A DNA stretch of 64,000 bases from the NCBI GenBank assembly GCA_026225945.1, contig JAMJFZ010003581.1, positions 9,092,501 to 9,156,500 on the forward strand, given 5' to 3'. Made by a program: the position numbers and the translations under genes. The stretch comes from Cricetomys ansorgei. Lineage: Eukaryota; Chordata; Mammalia; Rodentia; Nesomyidae. The notes beneath the pieces are model-generated. The model was not told where the DNA came from, did no database searches, and was given only the letters and a program-made list of their open reading frames with translations. Shown here piece by piece: positions 53,940 through 64,000 of the stretch (position 1 is its first letter; each line of letters opens with the position of its first letter).

Positions 53940-55110
53940 TGGCTGACCTAGAGCTAAGAGTAGGTTGAAGTGCGCCTTGAACTCCAGATTTCTCACCCTG
54001 AGAGCAGAAGGAGTTTGGTTGCTCCCCACTTTCTTAGCCTTGGCAAAAACCCAGCTAAATTCTAAATACTGCCTGCTTCATAGCAGGTCACTAGCAAAGG
54101 AACGTGGCTCGGTTGGCGCTTATGTGAACGCTGTAGCTGGAAGCCTAGGGCTGAGCCCGTTTTCTGATAAGGTGTCTTCCTCTTTTCCCTGTGGGACCAT
54201 AACTTATGCAGAAGGTGCCCGTGTGTGGGACTGTCCTAGGAGCTAAGAACAAGTCGAAGCTGGCTTCGAACTCCGCATTGTCCCTAGGGATGAAAATGGT
54301 AGGCGTTTGGCCTCTCCTTTTCCTTAGCCTGGCAGCTTCACAGACGCAAAGAAATGTGGTGAATGCTTTGTCTGCCCTGTAGCTGGGAACACAGAGAGAC
54401 CTGCGCTCCACATGCGGATGAGGCTCTGCCAGTATCCTTGTCTTAACCAATGGGGGTTCTCGGGGTCAATGACCACTCCCCCCATGGTAACCCTATAAAT
54501 GTACTCTAACGCTACATTAAGGTTGAGATCGCCCCATGATGCGTTTTCTCCCGAGTTCCTGTGTTCTTGCCGACTCACTGGGGTCCACCAAAGACAGGGT
54601 AGGGATGCCGTAAGAACTGCATGCCACCCGCGCTGGCTGGCCTCCCCTGTGGCTTTCCGCCTGGAGATGGCTCCTCCGGGCGGGAGGCTGTGGCTGGGGA
54701 CATGTGCGTGGGTGAGGATCTCTTTTACAACACCTTTGTAGGACTTCGACCCTTAGACAATGAGCCCCCATGCAAATGGGGCTGCGCCAGTGTACCTGTC
54801 TTAACCAACGGCCCCCGTCCCTGGGTAGCAAGGTACCCTGCCTTTTTCCTATAAATGTAAATGTTTCACTGATGGCACTCTTTCTGGGAAGTCAGTTTCC
54901 CCGCAGCTCTCAGGCCTCTGACCAAAGATATGCCCGGACCTATGTGGACCCGAGACCTCTTCTTCCCCTGAGCTGTGCTGCTGGCCACCGGCCACCGCTT
55001 AGCTACCACCAGGGAGGAGAGCCAACGAAGAGATCCACACCTCCCTGCCCAACCCAGTCTGGTGATGGTTTCCAGACCACTCCAGGGTCCCATCCCTCTT
55101 CCTGAACATT
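53940..55110 (+). mobile_element. Modular, partly tandem LTR-like block
   Basis: Two direct-repeat relations are visible. A ~95 bp module at 53952 recurs at 54241 ('agctaaga' then 'ttccttagcc' type). A ~90 bp module at 54411 recurs at 54769 ('catgc..atg.ggct', 'tgtcttaacca') and in both cases leads to TATAAAT (54494 and 54850). The layout suggests two related ERV LTRs in the same orientation, or an internally duplicated one. No internal genes recognised. Confidence 0.5.
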
Positions 55111-55119
55111 TTGTACTGA

Positions 55120-55740
55120 ACTGAGTTCTTGCAGAGCTTCCTTAGTGGGTGTGGGGAGTGGGATGGGGGAGATGAAAGAGATGGTCCAGAGAAGAGGAGG
55201 TCCTGGCTTGTGACATCCTAGATGAGATTCATAATAGGCTCTCTTAGTCCAAGGCCCTCATCATCTGAGGGTCTTCTCTCTCCCCTTCGAGACTGAAATC
55301 CTCAGCTCTGCACTTCCCTTCCCCACACACTTCCCAGCCAACTCTCCTTTGGCATTGCCCTTCTGGGAGCTGTTCTGTCCGAGGGTGCCAGGAGCCTCAG
55401 GTTGTCATTCCCAGGTCTCCACCTCTACAAGCCCTGCCTTGGCCTGGGCTGACCCTCTCTCCTGGATCTGTCTTCTGAGAATCTCCACCCTTGTTTCAGG
55501 CTTTCTTCATGGTGGCCACATCTCTTGCTCCACAGCCAAATGTGGGTCAGATGTGCTTACCGGTGTCCATCTGTCCACCAGCCTGGCATGGACAGCCAGG
55601 GGCCCTGCCTTCTTCACACCCAGGTGAGTTAGTCTGCTTTGTTTGAGCAGGTAAGGATTCTCCCTGGGACACAGACCTCAGAACAATCCCCTCTTCCTCC
55701 TTCACTGAAAATAGAACGTGTGAGACCACTGAGCTGTATC
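55120..55740. other. Unique-looking sequence
   Basis: No repeat or exon recognised. Moderately C/T-rich. Confidence 0.4.
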
Positions 55741-55754
55741 TCAGGGTTGGGTGA

Positions 55755-55955
55755 TTCCTTCCTTCCTCCTTCCTTCCCTCCCTCCCTCCCTCCTTACTTT
55801 ATTAGGGAACAGTGTGTGCCACTGTGCACATACAGAGGTCAGAGAACAAGCTTTGGGCGTCAGGTCTCTCTTTTGACCATGTGGGTCCCATGGGATTGAA
55901 CTCAGACCTTAGCAGCAAGTGCCTTTACCTGCTGAGCCACCTCACCAGCCTTTTC
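55755..55955 (-). repeat. CCTT tract and B2/B3-type SINE
   Basis: CCTT/CCCT tract at 55757-55797, then 'acatacagaggtcagagaac', 'gggattgaactcagacctta', 'ctgctgagccacctcaccag'. Confidence 0.65.
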
Positions 55956-55957
55956 TT

Positions 55958-56356
55958 GAGATATCTACATGTAGCCCAAGCTGTCCCCGAGTTCTTGAGG
56001 CTTCCTGCCTCAGTCCCGAGTGGTTAGATTACAGGTATATACAACCACATCTGGATGCTGGTCCCTGCCCCTCCTTCCTCCTCCTTTTCTGAGATAGGGT
56101 CTCAGGGGGCTCAGGCTGGCCTTAGACTTGCTATATAGCCAAGGACGGCCTTCCTGAATTCTGCTTTCGCCTCTAATATATGGGATTACATGAACGTGCC
56201 ACCTCCATGGTTCCAGCTCAGCTCTTCTCTTTCCCTTTCTTTTTTCAAGACAGGGTTTCTCTCTGTAGCCCAGGCTGACCTGGAACTCAGAGATCCTCCT
56301 GCCTCTGCCTCCCAAGCGCTGAGATTAAAGGCGTGCACCATCACACCTGGCTCTTC
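55958..56356 (-). repeat. Three B1-type SINEs in series
   Basis: Old copies at 55958-56055 and 56088-56225 ('agatagggtctcagggggct'). A better-preserved B1 at 56240-56356 ('aagacagggtttctctctgt', 'gagattaaaggcgtgcacca'). Confidence 0.75.
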
Positions 56357-56357
56357 T

Positions 56358-56565
56358 TTGTCTTTTTTAAAAAAATTTTTTTTATCACATTTATTTATTT
56401 ATTTACCGGGTGTTCAGTGCACACATGTACTGTGGCAGGCGTGTAGAGGTCAGAGGACAGCTTTCAGGGGTCGGTTCTCTCTTCCCACCGCGTAGGTCCC
56501 AGTGACTGAACTCAGGTTCAGCCAAGGAACTTTACCTACTGAGCCATCTCCCTGACCCCAGCTTT
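56358..56565 (-). repeat. B2/B3-type SINE
   Basis: 'tatcacatttatttatttat', 'gtgtagaggtcagaggacag', 'tactgagccatctccctgac'. Confidence 0.7.
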
Positions 56566-56584
56566 TTTTCTTATTTGTGTTTAT

Positions 56585-56690
56585 TTTTTGAGACAGGGTC
56601 ATGAATGTTCAGACAGGCAGGCCCAAGCTGGCCTGTAACTTCCTATCCTTCTGCCTCAGCCTCCTTTTGTTCTAAAACAAAACATCCCAG
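56585..56690 (-). repeat. Old B1-type fragment
   Basis: 'ttttttgagacagggtcatg', 'aagctggcctgtaacttcct'. Confidence 0.5.
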
Positions 56691-56699
56691 CTAGGCTCA

Positions 56700-57335
56700 C
56701 AGAATGACCCATGCATGCGCTCTCTACCCAGCTCAAACCATACCAGGAAGCCCAGGAGCCCTTGCCACATCCCTTCCCCTGAGTGTTTCTCTCTCCTACA
56801 AACTCCTTAAATCTCTGTTGCTGTATATTCCCGATAGAACACTGCCATGCCTATTTTCAAACCCACTATACATGTAAAGCGTTCTCCCTGTCTGCCTTTT
56901 CCTCCAACATCCGTCTTGCTGTTCTTGCTCATTCCTTTGCTTCGCCACACAACATTCCATTGTGAGCTGTGGCAACCTGAGTCTCCCTCTCCTGAACCAA
57001 CCTTTGGCTTGCCCAGCTTATTGCCCTGGAGAGCATGGACTTTGCCCATCTCCATTCATTTCTGGGCCACAGAAGCAATCCCATCCTCATGGATGCCTCT
57101 GCGACTGTCCGGCCCACCTGGCTTCCCAGAACAGGTAGTGGCCTGGCATAACTTGGGGTCAATCCAGGTCCCAGGGAACGGAGGGGAGATGGTGGGAGGA
57201 TCCACCCATCCCACCTTGGCACTGCCAGTTAGCTCGGCTGCCTTAGGAGTGGCCAGCCCCAATGCCTGTCCGGAGCAGATCCCTGCTCGGATAATGGACC
57301 TTTCAGGCCAGGCAGGCACAGGGACAGGCTGTCTT
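56700..57335. other. Unique-looking sequence with a 210-codon open frame
   Basis: No repeat recognised. The plus-strand open frame running from 56847 into the SINE at 57340 has no domain I recognise and ends inside the repeat. Confidence 0.4.
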
Positions 57336-57339
57336 TCTA

Positions 57340-57520
57340 ACTTTTTTTTTTTTTTTTTACATCATTTATTTATTTTATGTGGGGGAGGGGGACTCAAGTG
57401 TGCAGGTCAGAAAAGAGTCATTTCTTCCAGCATGTGGAGTTCTTGGGGTTTGAACTCAGGTTGTCAGACTCAACAGTAAGTGCCCTTATCCCGGGAGCCA
57501 TCCTGCCAGCCCTGTTTTCC
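57340..57520 (-). repeat. B2/B3-type SINE
   Basis: T run, 'catttatttattttatgtgg', 'ggtttgaactcaggttgtca', 'gagccatcctgccagccc'. Confidence 0.65.
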
Positions 57521-57934
57521 TAAACTTAGGATCTTGAGGCTAAGGGAGGGGGTCAGGCCCAAGTGGTGGGACTTCTCTTTGACCTGTGGAAGGGGCCTCT
57601 GGGTGGAAACCAATCAATGACGTGTGTACATGCACATGTGGGGGCTGTCAACTCCCACTTCAGACAAGGCTCTCTTTGTCTGCCTTGCCCCGAGGTGCTG
57701 CAGAAGGCCCCGTGGTGATTATTTCTTCAGGGCGGTTCAGCCTTGCTCTCCTGCAAACCAGGGTTTACCTCATTCTGCCTAGAGTAGAAAGTCAGTTGGG
57801 GCTCAGTAAGCCGCTAAGTCTCACCTCTGAGGCGGTCTGTGCCTCAGTTTCCCTGCTGAGTATCTCCAAAGTAGTAGTAGGTACCAAGTGTCTCCCTTTC
57901 CTTCCTTGGGGGCAAATTAGGCCCCAGACTCCTC

Positions 57935-58318
57935 CTCACACTCTGTAGCCCAGGCTGGCTCCAACTCAATGGTGGTCTTCCTGCTCAGCCTCCTGAATGT
58001 TGGGATTACAGGCACAAGCCACCGTGTCTTCTGAACAACCTGCTAACTAATTAGAAAATGCTTCAGTTTTCCTACCTGAGAAATGAGGAAAGAGTATCTA
58101 ACCCAGAGTTGTGGAGCATGAAATGCAAAGTTTTTAGGAGCATCCAGCACACAGTAAAATCTCATTAGATGTTAATATTTCTTGAGGTGTATTTTTGAAG
58201 CAGGGTCTCACGTAGCTCAGTCTGGCCTAGGGCTATATGACCTAGATTGACCTCAGACTCCTGAACTCCTGCCTCTCACATGCTGGGATAACAGGTAGAG
58301 GCCACCACACCAGGCTAA
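57935..58318 (-). repeat. Two B1-type fragments around a MIR
   Basis: B1-like at 57935-58030 ('ctctgtagcccaggctggct', 'gggattacaggcacaagcca') and 58190-58318 ('gcagggtctcacgtagctca'). MIR-like at 58040-58175 ('cagttttcctacctgagaaa'). Confidence 0.6.
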
Positions 58319-58592
58319 ACATTACTACATATTACTGTTAGAAATGGTTTCTGCTTTCCTTGTGACTCGAGCAGATGTGGAGGTTACTGCCTTTGGATCC
58401 CCACATTCTTCTTCCTCTCGATTTTCTGTAGAATGTCTGCTAAGCTCACATTGGAAGAATCTAGAAAGCCCCAACAAACAGGAAAAGGAACTCTTTTACC
58501 CCGGGCTAGGCAAGGAGTAACTCAAAGGAGTAAGTTAGCTCCACCCTCAAAAAGCAGGCAGCATCCAGGGTAGCAGGTCCGCTTTGTCTGAA

Positions 58593-58608
58593 GCGCCCTC
58601 TGCTGGCC
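58593..58608 (-). promoter_or_regulatory. CTCF-like motif
   Basis: The minus strand reads GGCCAGCAGAGGGCGC, which fits the CTCF core CCASYAGRKGGC plus GC. It lies in sequence with no obvious SINE, about 2 kb past the FOXP4 poly(A) site. Occupancy is not known. Confidence 0.5.
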
Positions 58609-58796
58609 ACGGGCAACAGGCCCTGTGGGGAGTTCTGGTAGGGGCAAGATGGTGTACAAGACCTTTCTTCTTTCAGAATCAGGCTCCAAAGACCTTCTCC
58701 ATCAAGGCAGAAATATTAAGACCAGGACAAGCTGTTGGCTGCCGCTGACACCCGCTCAATGGGGCAGCGGCAGCAGAGGGGTGGTGGTGAAGGGGA

Positions 58797-59020
58797 ACGG
58801 CTGGGGAGATGGTTCAGTGGTGAAGAGCACCGGCTGTTCTTGCAGAAGGCCAGAGTTTGGTCCCCAGCACCCACATGGTGGCCCATAACCATCTCTAACT
58901 CCAGTTCCATGGATGTGATGCTCTTTTCTGGCCTCTGTAGGTACCAAACACTCACATGATGCATTTACATACACACAGGCAAGACATTCATACATGTAAA
59001 GTAATCTTCAAAAAATAAAA
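58797..59020 (+). repeat. B2 SINE
   Basis: 'ggctggggagatggttcagt', 'gtccccagcacccacatggt', tail 'caaaaaataaaataacc'. Confidence 0.9.
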
Positions 59021-59129
59021 TAACCAGAGACTCAGTTAAAAAACAAAACAAAACAGTAGGAAGATAAGAAACTAGCCAGCATGGTAGACTTCATGATGGG
59101 GAAGTGACTGAGAGGCAAAGCAGAGTGCT

Positions 59130-59295
59130 GGCTGTAACAGTACTGTTGGACATGGCGGCACACATCTGTAATCTTAGCACCGAGGAGGCAGAGGCAGGCA
59201 GCCTGTCTGAGTCCAGCCTGGTCTCCATACTGAGTTCCAGGACAGCCAGTGCTAGGTAGGAATATCCTGACTCAAAAACAAGAAAAAAAGAAAAA
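59130..59295 (+). repeat. B1 SINE
   Basis: 'tgttggacatggcggcacac', 'aggaggcagaggcaggcagc', 'gagttccaggacagccagtg'. Confidence 0.85.
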
Positions 59296-59299
59296 CTGA

Positions 59300-60655
59300 G
59301 TTTCTTCTGAGCACAATGATCCTAGCAACGTTCTGTTTCGTATACTGTCGGGCAGTCTTCATCAGCACGCAGCCTGCTTCTCTTCAAGCTGATAAACATC
59401 TGCCATCACCCCAGGGAGGAATGGGAATACAAAAAAACCCACTGGATTCGAGTTGGAGCAGAAGAAACTGAATTGGGACTGTTGGGAGAACTGTCTTGTC
59501 CCTTTTAGGGTCTAGAGTAAAGCAGGCTGCCCCTGGGACTAGCTATCAGAACAGGCCCTTTCTGCGGGGGGGAGGGTGCTCAGCAGCCAGCATCCCCCCC
59601 CTGGATTATCCTGGGGCCTTCTGTGGGGCTGGGAGAGGGGAAAGGAACACAGGTGCTGTCCAGGTAAGTGAAGACACCAAACTGCCCTGTGGATGGCCAG
59701 GAGGCAGAGCAGGGCACTTGGTGGTGTCGCCTCTGTCCGGGCGAGCCATGTGTGCGTACCCTTGTGCGCACGTGCACCTATAGGGCCTGTTTCCAATCGG
59801 GCTCGTTCCTCTCAATGGTGTGTGTGTGGCAGGGGTGGTGGTGGTGGGAGACAGATACGGGTTCGCCTCAGAGATTCTTGCTGAGTGTACACAGGACCAG
59901 GTAGAAGAGGAAAGGAGCTAAGGTGTGTGTGTGGAGGGGTGTGGGGTGTCACTGAGCCAAGGTTAGGAGCAAACAAGCAAGCAGGCAGAGGTCACCAGGC
60001 AGAGGTCAGCAGGCTGCCTGTCCCACACCCACAGCCTTTGGAAAGTCTCAGAGGCTGTGAAGCAGCCAGCGCATGGCTTGAAGGGTGACTGCTTTTGCAG
60101 TTCTGTTACTTCTCTTCCTGTGCCCCCTCCCATTCCTGCCCACCCATCAGCTTCCCAAGAATCTGAAGACACTGGTGTCACCTGCAGGTGGGAAGGGACC
60201 TGCAGATGAGGCTCTAATGGGTGCTCACGGGAGCAGTATTTCAAAAGGGATGTAACCCACAGAACTTGGGGCTAATAAGTGGCTAAGTTGGGCCACTTCT
60301 CTGCTTCCCACTCACTATCCAGGATTCCTATGAATGGATTAGACCATTCTCTTTCCAACCCAGAGCCACCTGCACCACGCCACTGCAGACACGCATGCTA
60401 CGGGGCAAGCGTGCAACCCTTCTGGCAACCTTGTGGTGTCAGGATGCACACCTGCCTATCCAGGTGGACATGATGGCTCAGATGGGCACCATGTAAGGGG
60501 CAGCACACACGTACTCATAATGGCGGAGGCCAAGGTAATGAGCCGTGACACTCTGTGCCCAGGACACAAGCTCACAAGCACGCTTTCCTCATGTTCCTGT
60601 TCTCAGCCAGTCTTCTGACTCCGAGGGCCCTCTCCTCCCTTACCTTGGTGACACA
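59300..60655. other. Unique-looking sequence downstream of FOXP4
   Basis: No SINE recognised. G-rich and GT-rich patches near 59820-59960. No exon recognised. Confidence 0.45.
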
Positions 60656-60664
60656 CACAGGGCC

Positions 60665-62140
60665 CGGTAAATAGAGGACTTTAATATTTCTGTGCTGGTC
60701 AAACGGAACACAGGTGGGGTACATGGGGAAGGCGGGGGTGGGGGGGGCTGCCTCTCAGAAGGGCGGCTTGTATGGGGTGGGAATAGGGGTTGGTGGTGAA
60801 TGTGGGGTTCTCCTAGGAGAACTGTGAGAACTCCAAGGAGTCTTTCTCAGGGAAGAGGCCTGTCAGGGTGCTCTGGGTGTACTTTACACCCAGTCTGTGG
60901 CCTTGGGTTGTGGGTCCCCCATAGGGGGGCCTGTGGAATCTCAACGTTTCCAGCTCTTTTGCTAGAATCCACACTCCCAGCATGACGGGGAATTGGTCCT
61001 ATGGAGGGGCCCGAAGAGCCCCCAGAAAGCAGCCCAGGGTTGGGGGCAGGATTCTGCCCTCTCCCTTCTCCTTAGGAGGGGTACGAGCAGAGGGGAAGTG
61101 GGCAGGACCCCCGGACCCTTGGGGAGGAAGAGGGAAGGAGAGGGTCTTGCCACCAACTGACACTGTAAACTTTGGTTTAAAACAATAACTTAAGTAGAGG
61201 GGTGCCTTCCAGCCTGGGGCCAGGGCGCAGGGTTGGGAGGGCAGGGTGCTCGGGAGGCGACAAAGGAAAAAGCCAACAAAAAGTTTTGGTTTTTGCTTCC
61301 GGCATAAGAAAGGTCTTTGGTCATCCGTTTAACTGGGGGAACAGGAAGAGGTGCCGAGGGGTGAGAGGATCCTGGGACGGCAGGCTGGGGGTGAGGGTGG
61401 CTCTAGCCTGGCATTCTCCCATGCTGCAGGGGCCACCTATAGCATACAGCTCTGAAGGTGCCCAGCATGGGGGTCCCTCAGTGCTTCCTCGTGTCGGGGT
61501 GCACCCAGCCAACAGGGTGCTTAGTCTGGGTCCTGTCTCAGTTCCGGGAGAAGGGCAGGACACAACTTGCTCCACCCCAGCAGCTGAGGGGCTGGTCTGC
61601 AGTTCGCTCCTAGTCTGCTAGCCCCACTGAGCTGGGAGCTGGGGCTGGGGAGCTAATCTTCACAGTTCGGAAAAGAAGGGGAAGGGAAGACAAACCAGGG
61701 AGGGTCGTCTGGCCAGAAACCTCTGCCGCAGCCAGGGCAGAGGGGATGGAGGTCAGGGATGTGACGGTGGCTCAGCCCCGCCGGCGGGTCTCCCCTGTGC
61801 TAAGGGGTCCTGGAGTTGGGGGGGGGGGTCGCTGGTAGGGGAGGAGGGCCCTGCTGCTGCTGGTGGTTGGGGATACAGGGGAGGGTCTGAGAGGGTCTGG
61901 GCCCTCCATGTCCTCTACGGGTCCCAGGTCAAGGGTTCTGTGTCCTCTCGGGGGGGCAGGGATGTGCCTGCCCCCAGGCGCCTGTCAGTCAGGTAGCGCG
62001 TGGGGAGCTGCTGGCCCAGATGCCCCCTGAGTCCCCGAAGTGCCTTGAGGTCGGAGGGGCTGTAGAGTGGTGGGGGAGGTGGACCGGGGTCCGGACTGGG
62101 CAGCAGGGTCTTGACCTGCCCTGCCTGCCCAATCCAGCCC
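60665..62140 (-). other. FOXP4 3' UTR and poly(A) signal
   Basis: It follows the TAA at 62143-62141. The minus strand has ATTAAA at 60685-60680, with cleavage expected near 60660-60668. About 1.5 kb, GC-rich and free of rodent SINEs, which is itself typical of a constrained mature UTR. The chosen signal is the most likely, not proven. Confidence 0.75.
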
Positions 62141-63325
<1,185 letters not shown>

Positions 63326-63579
63326 TCATCCACAACGTGACCTTCACCTGACTCCAAGCCAGGATGGAGATGCATTTACTCTCCCATTGCTTTAGGAGAG
63401 GTTGCAGCTGGATCCTTTATATTCTTTCTGATCCGTTCTTAAGGCACACAGTCCTTCAGGGAGCAGGGACTGCCAGTCTTAGATCTATCTGTCTGGGGTT
63501 TGGAAAGCAGGACTAGAACTCCCAGAATTCCCTTTTCCAGGGTGTGGTCAGCAGTTTCTCTCTTTGATTATTCCTTAAC

Positions 63580-63825
63580 CCTCCCCCCATCAACAGCTGA
63601 AGCGCACACCTTTAATTCTAGCAGAGGCAGAGGCAGGAGGATCTCTGAGTTTGAGGCCAGCAGCCCGGTCTACAGAGTGAGTTTCAGGACAGCCAGGGGT
63701 GGGGTGGGGTGGGGGCCCAGGCTGGTCTGTGAACTGCCTATGTAGCTAAGAGTGTCCTTGAACTACTGATCCTCCAGTCTCTACCTCCTCGGTGCTGGGA
63801 TCACAGACATGCAGCGCCATGTCTA
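63580..63825. repeat. B1 SINE (+) with adjoining old B1 fragment (-)
   Basis: In the FOXP4 intron: plus-strand 'gcgcacacctttaattctag', 'gagtgagtttcaggacagcc', then a GGGGT run. A reverse B1-like fragment follows ('ggtgctgggatcacagacat'). They form an inverted pair. Confidence 0.7.
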
Positions 63826-64000
63826 GTCTCTGAAGTGTGACAAAACCTCATCTATAGATTTTATACACAAAGTCCACTTTCTGGAACTCTTGAACTCTGG
63901 ACAGATGAGCCATGTGCTCAGACCTGTCTCCAGGAGGGACATTCTCCAAGCAGGCTCTCTCACCAGAAGCCAGAAGGTGCTTGGGAAGTCAAGGCTCGGA

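Larger units (their letters stand above)
26200..60660. other. MDFI-FOXP4 intergenic interval
   Basis: About 34 kb without a recognisable protein-coding exon or structured RNA gene. It consists of SINEs, LTR and L1 remnants, microsatellites and unique patches (about 28180-29100, 47425-48900, 55120-55740, 56700-57335 and 59300-60650). The size is similar to my memory of the human interval. Confidence 0.75.

Noticed and set aside
56847..57479. 210-codon plus-strand frame
   Set aside because: No domain recognised, and it ends inside a SINE. Possibly chance; not enough to call a gene.

Overview
This window is mammalian nuclear DNA from a muroid rodent. The evidence is dense B1, B2, B3, B4 and ID SINEs, (CA)n-type microsatellites, LTR and L1 remnants, and spliced genes with GT-AG introns. 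The B1 copies carry variants such as 'ctctgttgtaac', and the coding sequence differs in places from the mouse proteins as I remember them. A cricetid (hamster, vole or deer-mouse relative) is therefore more likely than Mus or Rattus, but this is inference. I see no bacterial or viral gene content.

Two protein-coding genes can be supported, both on the minus strand. (1) MDFI (I-mfa, MyoD family inhibitor) is complete. Four coding exons at 24499-24424, 17575-17393, 14452-14225 and 9784-9528 join in phase to 247 codons. A non-coding first exon probably lies in the CpG-rich block at 24.3-26.1 kb, and the poly(A) signal is at 9014-9009. (2) FOXP4 is present only as its 3' end. Its last three exons (63296-63230, 62817-62648, 62288-62141) and about 1.5 kb of 3' UTR end at an ATTAAA near 60.68 kb. 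The order FOXP4 then MDFI in the same direction matches the human 6p21.1 arrangement, where TFEB follows MDFI; TFEB would be expected beyond the left edge.

Layout: 1-9.0 kb is non-coding flank downstream of MDFI with a possible conserved AT-rich regulatory block at 3.7-3.9 kb. 9.0-26.1 kb is the MDFI gene, with SINE-rich introns near its 3' end and a SINE-poor stretch of intron at 15.2-19.6 kb. 26.1-60.6 kb is the MDFI-FOXP4 intergenic interval, holding many nested SINEs, several LTR remnants (29.2, 32.9, 39.7 and 53.9-55.1 kb), an L1 3' end (42.7-44.1 kb), a cluster of four related interspersed repeats (33.8-40.4 kb) and long microsatellites. 60.6-64 kb is the FOXP4 3' end.

How the genes work: MDFI binds and retains or inhibits bHLH myogenic factors and other regulators through its cysteine-rich C-terminal domain. 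FOXP4 is a forkhead repressor. They are neighbours, not a pathway. I found no new multi-gene system. The more interesting observations are regulatory or repeat-structural: CTCF-like motifs in three settings, a donor-like site directly after the MDFI start codon, an inverted pair of LTR copies, and a modular tandem LTR block. Repeat family names and boundaries come from recognition by eye and are approximate.
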